A model generated the notes under the pieces. It saw only the letters and a program-made list of their open reading frames with translations. It ran no database searches and was not told where the DNA came from. From Marinobacter sp. F3R11 (GTDB lineage Bacteria; Pseudomonadota; Gammaproteobacteria; Pseudomonadales; Oleiphilaceae), in the NCBI RefSeq assembly GCF_003318275.1, contig NZ_QOCH01000015.1:1-64000 (forward strand): 64,000 bases of DNA. Direction: 5' to 3'. The stretch's first letter is position 1. The number at the start of each line of letters is the position of its first letter. Positions 55,360 through 64,000 of the stretch are shown here, piece by piece. Made by a program: the position numbers and the translations under genes.

Positions 55360-56270
55360 GCCTTTCCTCTTTCGAGCAATTCAACAACTAGCGTATTAAA
55401 CGTTTTTGGAGAGGCTACCTCTCTGTTACGGATACCACCAACAAAGGCCTCCAGAGCAGCTTTAAATGCTGAGAAGGAATCGGTAAAGTTTAAGTCCTTG
55501 TAACCTTTAGTTCCGATTACGCGCACCGAAATAGGCGTTAAGCCATCTCCCGTCGCAAAAAATGCCGTTTGCACGCCACTGCGCCAACCAACGAGAAGTG
55601 TTCCAGATGCATCGTCTTCAGAACTTGCAGGAGTTGTCGCGTTGCCACTCACTGGTTCATCACCTTGAGGGAGCATGTTCAACACCGGCTCAATAATATG
55701 CACAGCGTACTTGCTCCAGGATTTTGGCGTGAAGGCAACGATTTTTCGTATTTCGCCCAACTCTCTCCTGTCTTCCTCAGTTAGCATCAGCTCAGCGCTG
55801 TACCTTAAGGCTGAACACGTGAAGATTTGCCCGGGATATTGCTCCAACTCATATAGCTTGTCCAATGCCGAGACTGACAATGCTATCGGCTTGTCTATGT
55901 AGATTGGCAACCCCGCCTTTATAAACGGAGCTGCAAATTCCAGATGGTTTTCGGCATCATCACGTGCCAATAAAACAGCATCAACCATTCCAATCATTTC
56001 TTCAGGTGTTGATACAACTCTTGGGATTCTGGCGGCTTTGGCTATTTTTTGTGATAGCTCTTCTTTTTGTGTCCAAACAACTACTACATCTGCACCATTT
56101 ATGCGGCTTGCTGGCCAATTCTGTTGTTCCAGATATCTAGGGATCACCGGAAATCCGCATAACTCCATAGCTTCCGGATCGTAGCCATTGAAAATGGCAC
56201 TCCATGAGTAAGGGTGCCCGTTGCCATCCGATAAGCCTATAATGCCCAGTTTTAGATTCATAGCGTCCAT
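55356..56270 (-). CDS. Gfo/Idh/MocA family oxidoreductase in the pse operon
   Basis: A 304-aa protein. The N-terminus (LKLGIIGLSDGNGHPYSWSAIFNGYD) has a Rossmann strand but an unusual loop instead of GxGxxG; VDAVLLARDDAENHLEFAAPFIKAGLPIYIDKPIALS is the family signature with the DKP motif (usually EKP). It probably oxidises or reduces a sugar with NAD(P). It overlaps the SDR and aldo/keto reductase genes. Not a step of the classical Pse pathway. Confidence 0.83.
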   Translation of the reverse strand: MDAMNLKLGIIGLSDGNGHPYSWSAIFNGYDPEAMELCGFPVIPRYLEQQNWPASRINGADVVVVWTQKEELSQKIAKAARIPRVVSTPEEMIGMVDAVLLARDDAENHLEFAAPFIKAGLPIYIDKPIALSVSALDKLYELEQYPGQIFTCSALRYSAELMLTEEDRRELGEIRKIVAFTPKSWSKYAVHIIEPVLNMLPQGDEPVSGNATTPASSEDDASGTLLVGWRSGVQTAFFATGDGLTPISVRVIGTKGYKDLNFTDSFSAFKAALEAFVGGIRNREVASPKTFNTLVVELLERGKA

Positions 56271-57118
56271 AAGGCTGGATTAATCAGGTTGAGATCATTG
56301 GTCTGAATACTTTCAGGAACCGAAGCCACCGGGGCACCCACAGCAGATACAACCTCCCTAAGTTGGCTAGCCGTTTCTACTCCCACAACGATTTTGTTGA
56401 TTTCAGGGTATTGATTGAGATAGCCCAAACAAACTTGTAGTGGCGATAGATTCTGCCCTTCTATCCAAGCTTGGTAATCAGCAAGTAGCGTCTTCCAAGG
56501 TTGAAAATACGTCGGGCGCTGATCTTCTGGCATTAGTAGTAAGCCTTGCAGAAAGGCTGACCTGACATGGATCTCAGTTCCGAGTTTATTGAGCCGGGCC
56601 AACCAACCGGAATTCTTCAATCGTTGATCCAGAATATTCATTGGTGCCTGCACGACATCAAAAGCGAAGGCAGCAAGATTTTCGAGATCCTCAGGGCCAT
56701 ATACAGAGACCCCAATTTTCTCGACTAAACCCTGTTTTTTAACGCTCAATAATGCATCATAGAGCTCGATGCCATTTGGTCTGAGCAAATCCAGCGGGCG
56801 ATGCAACATCAACCCGTAAAGCGAATCAGATTTAAGATTGGCAAGTGAATGCTCAACGTTTTTCTGCACCCATTCTGTAGGACAGTCGATGTTTTCCGAG
56901 CGCGGAGGGACCTTTGAAATGACATTAAAACTGCCAACCCCGGCGTTACCCAGTACTTGCTCGCTGTCACCATAAGCGGCTGCAGTGTCCAAAGTATCGA
57001 CGCCCAACGAGCGTGCCACTTCCAATATTTCTTTGACGCTGGTACTGCTAACTCGGCCAGCGGTGTTGGCCACGCCATATTCCATACCGAACTGAACAGT
57101 ACCCAACGCGACCTTCAT
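56258..57118 (-). CDS. Aldo/keto reductase in the pse operon
   Basis: A 286-aa AKR-type protein with the catalytic tetrad visible: Asp in LDTAAAYGDSE, Tyr four residues on, Lys in NVISKVPP and His in YGLMLHRP. The KVALGTVQFGMEYGVAN start is typical of AKRs in sugar clusters. It overlaps both neighbours (13 nt and 4 nt). It likely reduces a keto sugar or other carbonyl; it lies outside the classical pathway. Confidence 0.86.
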   Translation of the reverse strand: MKVALGTVQFGMEYGVANTAGRVSSTSVKEILEVARSLGVDTLDTAAAYGDSEQVLGNAGVGSFNVISKVPPRSENIDCPTEWVQKNVEHSLANLKSDSLYGLMLHRPLDLLRPNGIELYDALLSVKKQGLVEKIGVSVYGPEDLENLAAFAFDVVQAPMNILDQRLKNSGWLARLNKLGTEIHVRSAFLQGLLLMPEDQRPTYFQPWKTLLADYQAWIEGQNLSPLQVCLGYLNQYPEINKIVVGVETASQLREVVSAVGAPVASVPESIQTNDLNLINPALWTL

Positions 57119-58275
57119 GGCGCCAGTGCTTTTTTGAGGCTTGCTAATACCGTATCCTGCTGCTCGTCCGTCAAACCCTGAAACATCGGCAGACTAATTG
57201 CTTCACGGTAATACGCCATAGCCTCTGGGAAATCGTCCGCCGCAAAACCCATCGCCTGATAATAGGGCTGCGTATGCACGGGGATGTAATGCAGGTTGAC
57301 ACCAATGCCCTGCTCACGGAGGGCTTCAAACACTTGGCGATGTGACTGGCTGATCTTATCGAGCCGCAAACGTATCACATACAGATGCAAGCCGGAGTAA
57401 CTATCCGAGTGCTGCCAAGGCGTAACAACCGGCAGATCTGCCAGCAACTGGTCATAACGTGCCGCCAACTCATGGCGGCGCGTTACAAAGGCATCCAGAC
57501 GAGCCATTTGGCTAACGCCAAGAGCAGCCTGTAACTCGGTCATGCGATAGTTGTAACCCAAATCAACTTGTTGGTAATACCAGGGGCCGTCCGGTTCGTG
57601 GGTCATCAGACTTTGATCGCGGGTTACACCGTGGCTGCGCAACAAGTTCATACGGTTAGCCAACTCATCACTGTTGGTCAGGGCCATCCCCCCTTCAGCC
57701 GTAGTGACAATTTTTACAGGGTGGAAGCTGAACACCGTAATGTCGCTGTAACGGCCGTTACCGATAAACTCGCCCTTGTACATGCCACCTATAGCATGGG
57801 CGGCGTCTTCGATGATGCGGAAACCGTATTTCTGACTCAGCTTGTGGATAGCTTCCATATCACAAGACTGCCCGCAAAGGTGAACCGCCACCAATACTTT
57901 TGGCAGACGATCTTCGCGTTCTGCCTGCTCTAGCTTGGCTTCGAGAGCATTAGGGCAGAGATTATAGGTTTGTCGATCAATATCCACAAAATCTACTTTG
58001 GCGCCACAATATAGGCCACAGTTGGCCGAAGCCACAAAGGTAATCGGCGTGGTCCACAACCAGTCGCCCTCACCCAAGCCCAACGCGAGACAAGCTATGT
58101 GCAAGGCGGACGTTGCGCTGTTAACCGCCAACGCATACTTTGCACCCACGTGGCCAGCAACTTTTGCTTCAAATGCCGGTACCTTGGGCCCTTGAGTGAG
58201 GAAGTCTGACTGTAGCACCTCAAGGACTGCGTCAATATCTGCCTGGTTGATGTCCTGCTTACCGTAGGGAATCAT
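57115..58275 (-). CDS. pseC: UDP-4-amino-4,6-dideoxy-N-acetyl-altrosamine transaminase
   Basis: PseC aminates the 4-keto sugar made by PseB, using glutamate and PLP. The 386-aa protein begins IPYGKQDINQADIDAVLEVLQSDFLTQGPKVPAFE, and has VNSATSALHIACLALGL, IIEDAAHAIGGMYKG, the Schiff-base Lys in SFHPVKIVTTAEGGM and DLGYNYRMTELQAALG. Length and motifs fit PseC. Confidence 0.95.
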   Translation of the reverse strand: MIPYGKQDINQADIDAVLEVLQSDFLTQGPKVPAFEAKVAGHVGAKYALAVNSATSALHIACLALGLGEGDWLWTTPITFVASANCGLYCGAKVDFVDIDRQTYNLCPNALEAKLEQAEREDRLPKVLVAVHLCGQSCDMEAIHKLSQKYGFRIIEDAAHAIGGMYKGEFIGNGRYSDITVFSFHPVKIVTTAEGGMALTNSDELANRMNLLRSHGVTRDQSLMTHEPDGPWYYQQVDLGYNYRMTELQAALGVSQMARLDAFVTRRHELAARYDQLLADLPVVTPWQHSDSYSGLHLYVIRLRLDKISQSHRQVFEALREQGIGVNLHYIPVHTQPYYQAMGFAADDFPEAMAYYREAISLPMFQGLTDEQQDTVLASLKKALAP

Positions 58276-58280
58276 ACACT

Positions 58281-59198
58281 CTACCTAAAGTTCATTACTG
58301 CAACAGCTCGCTGGTGCCCCATGGACTGCGGGAAGCCTCGATGACTACCTCCCTGATCAGAAATCACCAACGCCCCTTTCTTCGCGAGAATTGGCACTAT
58401 GTTCCGTAGTGGGACACACGGCGTCTCTGTATTATTTGGGAGCACCGAAGAAATATGTTTGTTTATCCTCGTAAAGGAAGATTCCAAATGACTCTTTTTT
58501 ACATATGTATACGGGCCATCGTCGAGGCGGAGGCAGTCTTCAAGGTACACGAAACCTTTTAGTTGCTTACTATACGAATCCACATGGAATCCACGTGTTT
58601 GTGTGACACCGTTGTTTAGGTAAAGATTAAGATTTCTAGCCTCGGGACGAGCATCTCCCATATCCATCACCTGGCTTATAAGTTGCTGCTCAAAATATGG
58701 CCTCAACCTCTCTCCCAGAGAGGCCTGCCATTCATCAATGTTGAAGATGTCAATCATCCCCTGATCTTGTCCGTGACGAACCTGCACGACCGTTTTCCCA
58801 TAACCCGAGAGCGCTACGTACCCGGATAACTTGGCATTTCCTTGCTGGAAAAGAACGCTTTCTTCTTCATTGACTGACTGGCCTGTTGACATAAATGCAG
58901 AAATTTTTTCTCTGATTTCGCTTAACTCCAGAGCCACGTCCTTCAATATATTTTTTGGAATAAAGTCAGGGATGATCACGACCCCCTCACTTGAGAGGGT
59001 CTTCTTGATATTCTCCTCTCCCTGATCAACTGTACAAATTACAGACTGAATCCTATCGGCAATATCTTGATTGGCAAGATTTTGTATATAATGCACCAGT
59101 TCATCATTGGTGAGTTTCACATCCGACAATGCCAGACAAGCCTCCTTGGACTGCTGCCTTGTTAACATAATCTCTAAGCCCAGAAAAGAGAACTTCAC
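58281..59198 (-). CDS. PhyH-like 2-oxoglutarate/Fe(II) oxygenase in the pse operon
   Basis: A 305-aa protein. Residues 68-290 look like a phytanoyl-CoA dioxygenase fold: EGVVIIPDFIPKNI at its start, the iron ligands HVD in TRGFHVDSYSKQL and a distal His in ISDQGGSHRGFPQS, then an Arg (HQRAVAVMNFR) suited to bind 2-oxoglutarate. GTG 59198 is supported by GAGGT at the right distance. Set between pseB and pseC, it may hydroxylate the nucleotide sugar or lipid-linked glycan. I know of no such step in established Pse pathways. Confidence 0.78.
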   Translation of the reverse strand: MKFSFLGLEIMLTRQQSKEACLALSDVKLTNDELVHYIQNLANQDIADRIQSVICTVDQGEENIKKTLSSEGVVIIPDFIPKNILKDVALELSEIREKISAFMSTGQSVNEEESVLFQQGNAKLSGYVALSGYGKTVVQVRHGQDQGMIDIFNIDEWQASLGERLRPYFEQQLISQVMDMGDARPEARNLNLYLNNGVTQTRGFHVDSYSKQLKGFVYLEDCLRLDDGPYTYVKKSHLESSFTRINKHISSVLPNNTETPCVPLRNIVPILAKKGALVISDQGGSHRGFPQSMGHQRAVAVMNFR

Positions 59199-59229
59199 TT
59201 TACAACCTCACGTTATTCACTCTTGCGTT

Positions 59230-60228
59230 TCAGATCTTGCCAATTTCTGAGTAGTTTTTGTCGAGCCAAGCTTTTAAATGCGCATCGGTCATCCATTCAG
59301 TATTGTTATCACTGGAATAAATAAAACCCTCAGATACCCGTTTCCCATCCTTAATCCGATCAGCGCATGTCCCCCAATTATTGATATTCGGAAGAATCTT
59401 AAAATGCTCATGATACTCATAGGTAAAGTATGAATCTTCCGAACCAATCATCTGCTCGTGCAACTTCTCTCCAGGCCTTATACCTATAACCTCCTGTTTT
59501 GCATCCGGCGCAACAATTCGGGCTAGGTCGGTCACTTTCATTGAGGGAATTTTTTTAACATATATTTCACCGCCGACCATGTCTTCAAATGCGTGCCAGA
59601 CAAGCTCTACACCTTCCTCAAGGCTAATCATGAAGCGAGTCATACGAGGATCCGTTATAGGCAGCACTCCCTTATTTTTTATGGACATAAAAAAGGGAAT
59701 CACAGAACCCCTAGAGCCCATCACATTGCCATAGCGAACTACCGAAAACTTTGTCTCGTGCCCTCCCGAATAGGAGTTTCCGGCTACAAACAGCTTGTCC
59801 GATGCCAATTTTGTAGCGCCATAAAGGTTAATAGGACTACTTGCTTTGTCTGTGGAAAGCGCCACAACACCTTTTACTCCCTTATCGATAGCGGCATCAA
59901 TCAGGTTCATCGCTCCATGGATATTGGTTTTCACGCATTCAAACGGATTATATTCGGCAGTGGGGACAATCTTAGTTGCAGCTGCATGAACAACATAGTC
60001 TACGCCATCCAGCGCCCGATAGAGACGCTCTTTGTCACGTACGTCGCCAATGAAGAAACGGAGTCTATCATCATCCTTGAATAACTTTGCCATCTCCCAC
60101 TGCTTCATTTCGTCCCGGGAGAAAACAATGACTTTTTTTGGGTTGTACCTATCGAGGGTCATCGGGATAAATTTGTGACCGAATGAACCTGTCCCACCAG
60201 TTACGAGGATAGTGGAGTTTTCTAACAT
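59230..60228 (-). CDS. pseB: UDP-N-acetylglucosamine 4,6-dehydratase, inverting
   Basis: PseB starts pseudaminic acid synthesis by dehydrating UDP-GlcNAc with C5 inversion. The 332-aa soluble SDR has ILVTGGTGSFGHKFI, FIGDVRDKERLYRAL, HAAATKIVPTAEYNPFECVKTNIHGA, the catalytic ALSTDKASSPINLYGATKLASDK (Tyr and Lys present, unlike the WbpM-type enzyme of this locus), and RYGNVMGSRGSVIPFF. It is followed by the oxygenase gene and preceded by the flippase with a 2-nt gap. Confidence 0.96.
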   Translation of the reverse strand: MLENSTILVTGGTGSFGHKFIPMTLDRYNPKKVIVFSRDEMKQWEMAKLFKDDDRLRFFIGDVRDKERLYRALDGVDYVVHAAATKIVPTAEYNPFECVKTNIHGAMNLIDAAIDKGVKGVVALSTDKASSPINLYGATKLASDKLFVAGNSYSGGHETKFSVVRYGNVMGSRGSVIPFFMSIKNKGVLPITDPRMTRFMISLEEGVELVWHAFEDMVGGEIYVKKIPSMKVTDLARIVAPDAKQEVIGIRPGEKLHEQMIGSEDSYFTYEYHEHFKILPNINNWGTCADRIKDGKRVSEGFIYSSDNNTEWMTDAHLKAWLDKNYSEIGKI

Positions 60229-60230
60229 AA

Positions 60231-61514
60231 TCAGCTCTTTTTTCTGAAGTTAAACCAAGGCATCGGATGCCGCTTCTGAGCGACCGCCCACGTAAGAAAG
60301 AATCGAAACGCCATTGAAATACAAAATGAATATGCTGCCCCTTCCAAACCAAACCTATTAATTAATAAGAGAAGGAGCAACACATTTAATCCACCGGAAG
60401 TTAAGGTGGCTAACGCTAGCAACCCGGTTTTTTTTGAAAAGAAAATATAACTGGTTTGCATATGATACATACCACCAAAAACCTGGCCTAATACAAGCCA
60501 CCCAACCACAGCCCCGGCCCTTGCAAATGATTCACCAGCTACGAATGTAATTAGCCAAGGCCAAACTATAAATCCAAAACCTGCTCCACAAAGGATAAGC
60601 ACATACCAAATATAAGTCATTCGAACGATCCGGCACTTCATACGTTCGTCGTCATACTTTAATTGCTCATAAATCCAAGGTACATAAGCCTTATTAATCG
60701 CATCAAATACCAAGGCCACTGCCATCGAAAACTGAACGGCCACCATGTAAACGCCAGTTTGGGCTAGACCGAGTTCGGCGTTAATGACAAATCGGTCTAC
60801 AGCCGATAAAAGGAATACACTCCCTACATGAGGGATGAGCGGCACACCAAACCTTAAGGCTTCCCGAATATAATCTGGCCGCCAACTTAATAAACCAAGT
60901 AGATTGCCTCGCCTCAAAAGCCAAAGGGCTACAAACGCAAAGATTACGGCCGTCCAGACTTGCGCTGACATGCGGCCATCCGAGCCTTCTAAAAGTGCCA
61001 CAACCAACCCCAAAGAGAGGGCAACATTCAGCAGGCTACGCGAGATTTGAAGCATGCCATACTTTAGGGCTTGTTTTCGAACCTGCCACTGCCCAAGCCG
61101 TAACTGAACGATTACGTTTGCTACACACACAAGGACTGCCAGCAGTATCCATTTTCTATCCAGGCCGAGCCACTCGGAAAACTTTGCGCTAAATAGTACC
61201 AGCACAATCAAAGATATAACGCTGGTTACCATAAGGATTTGCAGACAGGCCCCAATGAATTCGGCCAGGTCGTTTCTACCGAGGTTACCATCGTAAAACT
61301 TCCTACCCGCCGCGCCGTGCATACTAAGGCCGATAAAAGCAGAAAGCGCACTTATCAGAGTCTGGAACATAGCCACTTCGCCATATTCTTCCGGGCTCAG
61401 GTAGCGTGTGAGTATTGGTAATAGAGCGAAGGGAATTATCGCATTCAGGATATTCGAAATCAGATACACTGCAGAGCCGGCAAGCAATGTATTGCCTTTA
61501 AGTTTTTTTAACAA
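60231..61514 (-). CDS. Oligosaccharide flippase, Wzx-like
   Basis: A 427-aa membrane protein with about twelve helices, beginning LKKLKGNTLLAGSAVYLISNILNAIIPFALLPILTRYLSPEEYG, typical of the Wzx/MOP flippases that move lipid-linked repeat units across the inner membrane. The start appears to be TTG 61514 with AAGG upstream; no ATG fits. It is the first gene of the row that runs into pseB. Confidence 0.9.
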   Translation of the reverse strand: MLKKLKGNTLLAGSAVYLISNILNAIIPFALLPILTRYLSPEEYGEVAMFQTLISALSAFIGLSMHGAAGRKFYDGNLGRNDLAEFIGACLQILMVTSVISLIVLVLFSAKFSEWLGLDRKWILLAVLVCVANVIVQLRLGQWQVRKQALKYGMLQISRSLLNVALSLGLVVALLEGSDGRMSAQVWTAVIFAFVALWLLRRGNLLGLLSWRPDYIREALRFGVPLIPHVGSVFLLSAVDRFVINAELGLAQTGVYMVAVQFSMAVALVFDAINKAYVPWIYEQLKYDDERMKCRIVRMTYIWYVLILCGAGFGFIVWPWLITFVAGESFARAGAVVGWLVLGQVFGGMYHMQTSYIFFSKKTGLLALATLTSGGLNVLLLLLLINRFGLEGAAYSFCISMAFRFFLTWAVAQKRHPMPWFNFRKKS

Positions 61515-61732
61515 CTGGAGCCTTTGGTTCTAGTGCTTTGCCATGAATTTATTGATCATCGATAGTCTTATGGGAGCGCCCAATAAGTCACATCATTTTT
61601 TACATTGCCAATTTCGAGACTAGGCCACTGCCTGAGAGTAGCTAAATTGGCTAGCCGTGCCAGCCATAGAATGCTTGCCTGATTTTTTGGCCTAGAAAGG
61701 GCCGCTCATAGAGTTTATGTCGTATAACCACG

Positions 61733-62701
61733 TTACAGCTTTTCTGCAACACCTTCTTTTCCCGAGCGTATAAATGCAATCACAAATACAGTAAACACAC
61801 CAAGCATCCCACCTAACATAGTAGCCACAACTACTATCAGCGCCCGTTTAGGCTCACTTTTTTCCTGTGGCACAACAGCTGGATCCACTGTTGTGAACAC
61901 ATACTCGCTTTGGGCATTCGCCAGCATCACAGTACGGGTTTCGCTTTCAATAAGCTGGTAGAACACTTGCTGCATGCCGGCGATGTTAGTTTCGCTAAGT
62001 TTTCCTTCCAGGTATGCAATACGGGCTTCGGCTTTTTCTATGTCCTGCTTTCGCATGTATTCGTTAATGTCGTGCACGAGCTTTTCAGCCCACCCTTGAG
62101 CCACTTGCGGAGATTGGCTCTTGATGCTGATGGTGATCATTCCGGTGTCTTTGTTATCAGAGATGCTTAGGTGCTCTCTGATAGTCTTAACAAGATCCCA
62201 ATCGGTAGGCTCAAGGCTTTTCCCGTCTTCATTTTTTGCCCATTCCCCAGTATCGGGATTATAGACTTCACGATTGATCACCCAGGTTTCCTGCTCCATG
62301 TTCCAGCTTTTGACTGCCATAAGTGGAACGACAAGGTTGTGGCGGTGTATGAAGCCCTTGAGGAAGGCTCTGGATTGCAACACCTCTTTGGCCATAACAG
62401 TCTGGTTGCCGCTCCCCCCACCAAGGCTGATACCAGCCAGGCTGGCCAGGCCGCCGAGCTGGCCACTAAGCCCCGCACCTCCACCCTCATCCTGTGCTGG
62501 AGCCAGGAGTACACTGGCCTGATAAATATTTGGTTTACTCAAAGCGTAGAAGACACCTGCGGCAGCAAAGATGACAGTAAAAAGAACGATGATCCACTTT
62601 CCGCGCCACAGGGTCGCAAAGAGTTCGCGGAGATCTATTTCATCGTCGGGGTAGCAAGACTGTTCTCTTACCTGAGGCCTGACTACTTCCTGGTTACCCA
62701 T
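61733..62701 (-). CDS. Wzz-type polysaccharide chain-length regulator
   Basis: A 322-aa inner-membrane protein: a first membrane helix near 37-56 (WRGKWIIVLFTVIFAAAGVFYALSKP, just after DEIDLRELFATL), a periplasmic helical domain, and a second helix near 290-312 preceded by the conserved PxxP-type segment (VVPQEKSEPKRALIVV). This is the Wzz/PCP fold without a kinase domain. ATG 62701 overlaps the SLBB gene stop as TGATG. A 218-nt gap separates it from the flippase. Confidence 0.9.
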   Translation of the reverse strand: MGNQEVVRPQVREQSCYPDDEIDLRELFATLWRGKWIIVLFTVIFAAAGVFYALSKPNIYQASVLLAPAQDEGGGAGLSGQLGGLASLAGISLGGGSGNQTVMAKEVLQSRAFLKGFIHRHNLVVPLMAVKSWNMEQETWVINREVYNPDTGEWAKNEDGKSLEPTDWDLVKTIREHLSISDNKDTGMITISIKSQSPQVAQGWAEKLVHDINEYMRKQDIEKAEARIAYLEGKLSETNIAGMQQVFYQLIESETRTVMLANAQSEYVFTTVDPAVVPQEKSEPKRALIVVVATMLGGMLGVFTVFVIAFIRSGKEGVAEKL

Positions 62702-64000
62702 CAAAGATTCCCCACCGCTGCAGCACCCAGAGCCATCTGGTACACAATCTGACTTACGTTCGTCCACAACTCCAACTGATTCAGGCGGTCTACATCGATC
62801 GGCATGATAATGGTATCGCCTGGCTCCAATTGCTGGCTGCGGCCACCAAACCAGGCACTTTTCTCAGGCAACATCACTGAGCCGTCTGCTTTCACCACGT
62901 AAACCCGGTTCTCGTCTGCCTGGCGCGTGGGCCCGCCAGAGCGTTCCAGGTAGTCGTCTACCGTCAAACCTGCTGAGTGCAGGTGGCTTGTGGGGAACTG
63001 CACTTCGCCGAACACACTCACTGCCTGAGGGATAGTAGGAACGGTTAAAGCATCACCATCCTGGAGGCGAATGGATTGATAGCTGTCATCTTCCAGCACT
63101 GAAGCAAGGTCAATCACCATCCGCCCAACCGGGCGACTGCTCTGAACATCATCTAACAAGTCCTGCACCTGCTCTACACGCTGTGCAGTCTGACCACCGA
63201 AGCTATCGCCCTCTAGCTGAACCCCTAGCAGATCCCCCTGAAGTCGCTCTTCAGCTTCCCGCAAACGCCGGGCTTCCAGCTCACGCAGTTTTTTACGGGT
63301 AAATACCGCGCCACGGGGAAATGCATTGCTTGTAAGTCCTCCTGCTCGTTCAAGAACGTCTACAAGAGTCTCGCCGTCGCTGAAAGTGTATTCACCAGGA
63401 TAGACCACCTCTCCGGCCAGCTTTATAGTTCGCGTTGCCCCAAACATCGGGATAGAACGGATCATCAAGCGGTCGCGGCTTTGCAACAGCAGGTCAACCC
63501 GGCCATTCATTGCATCAGCCAGACTGAACGTGCGCAGCTGAGTTTGTTCTATTCCATCACTATCCAGCTCCCTTCGGGCCAGCTCCGCATCAAACATCAG
63601 CGCAGAGTCGGTCAACCCGCCAGCCATAACAATGGCATCTTTTACCTTCCCTGTTGCTGGTAAAGGATATTCACCCGGATAGCGAACCGGACCACTGATG
63701 GTCATGGTTTGCTGAGGCGCCAAAGGCGTTGCCTGGGCTTTCAGGCGTTTGACTACGGGAGCCAACAAGGTTCTCCGGCTGTAGCGCTGGAAAGACTCGG
63801 TAGTTTTATCTGCTTCGTCTTGAGTGAGTTCATTTCTTCCCTCATCCGCAAATATCATCAACTGGTCTTTTTCCTGTAACACCAGGTCTTCTGCACCACC
63901 AGGATTGGCCATGGCGGCCTTAAGTTCCAGGCTTAGTACGGAGATTTTATGGGTTTCAGCATCTGTTCTGACCAAAGCCGCAAAATTCGTATCTGCGATT
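62701..64000 (-). CDS. SLBB-domain polysaccharide export protein (partial)
   Basis: The 3' part (at least 433 codons) of a Wza-related export protein; the start lies beyond the window. It has three SLBB units, seen as VRYPGEYPLPATGKVKDAIVMAGGL, VVYPGEYTFSDGETLVDVLERAGGLT and VQFPTSHLHSAGLTVDDYLERSGG, and ends LNQLELWTNVSQIVYQMALGAAAVG. Such proteins form or extend the periplasmic/outer-membrane exit channel. The following gene is the chain-length regulator. Confidence 0.9.
   Translation of the reverse strand, partial: IADTNFAALVRTDAETHKISVLSLELKAAMANPGGAEDLVLQEKDQLMIFADEGRNELTQDEADKTTESFQRYSRRTLLAPVVKRLKAQATPLAPQQTMTISGPVRYPGEYPLPATGKVKDAIVMAGGLTDSALMFDAELARRELDSDGIEQTQLRTFSLADAMNGRVDLLLQSRDRLMIRSIPMFGATRTIKLAGEVVYPGEYTFSDGETLVDVLERAGGLTSNAFPRGAVFTRKKLRELEARRLREAEERLQGDLLGVQLEGDSFGGQTAQRVEQVQDLLDDVQSSRPVGRMVIDLASVLEDDSYQSIRLQDGDALTVPTIPQAVSVFGEVQFPTSHLHSAGLTVDDYLERSGGPTRQADENRVYVVKADGSVMLPEKSAWFGGRSQQLEPGDTIIMPIDVDRLNQLELWTNVSQIVYQMALGAAAVGNL

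Noticed and set aside
61515..61732. JUMPstart/ops antitermination element before the flippase
   Set aside because: No GGCGGTAG core was found on the minus strand in the gap, only weak inverted repeats.

Overview
The window looks like chromosome of a marine gammaproteobacterium. An MvaT-type nucleoid protein, a type II secretion gspN-gspC-gspD block, two-flagellin polar-flagellum genes with sigma-28 and sigma-54 type promoters, and many cyclic-di-GMP proteins would all fit Marinobacter or a close relative. That placement is inference; no database search was possible.

Region 1 (1-6450): initiator tRNA-fMet and a Val-Asp-Val tRNA array, each behind a strong sigma-70 promoter; a two-domain FabG-like reductase; a coiled-coil membrane protein; purE-purK, with a perfect 27-bp inverted repeat between them; and an iron-type superoxide dismutase. 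Region 2 (6600-22100): a GGDEF/EAL protein, a LemA plus M48 protease pair, gspN-gspC-gspD, groES-groEL with a sigma-32-like promoter, fxsA, an SDR, an alkyltransferase-like protein, an AmpG-type permease probably using an ATT start, a YajQ protein and a response regulator with a decayed GGDEF domain. Region 3 (22100-36550): a candidate small RNA, argG, the flagellin block (flagellin-flaG-fliD-fliS on the minus strand, and a second flagellin plus a TPR/degenerate methyltransferase protein on the plus strand), sbcB, a CheC-type response regulator with its diguanylate cyclase, and mvaT.

Region 4 (36740-64000) is an almost unbroken minus-strand surface-glycan locus. In transcription order it runs: SLBB export protein, chain-length regulator, flippase, a pseudaminic-acid set (pseB, a PhyH-like oxygenase, pseC, three oxidoreductases, pseF, pseG, pseH, pseI), a possible transferase, an IS3 scar, a polymerase-like protein, glycosyltransferases, a WbpP/TviB-type uronic acid pair, and finally a PglC/PglD/PglE/PglF-like set. 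The last set suggests that the glycan starts on a bacillosamine-type sugar. The polymerase and one transferase are strikingly A+T-rich, which suggests horizontal acquisition; the mvaT gene lies just beyond the locus.

Most interesting points: the oxygenase and three oxidoreductases inside the pse operon; the flagellin-linked TPR protein with a damaged SAM-binding motif; the probable ATT start of the AmpG-type gene; a 22-codon leader ORF coupled to the CheC regulator; a structured intergenic RNA candidate before argG; and divergent flagellins with different sigma-factor promoters.
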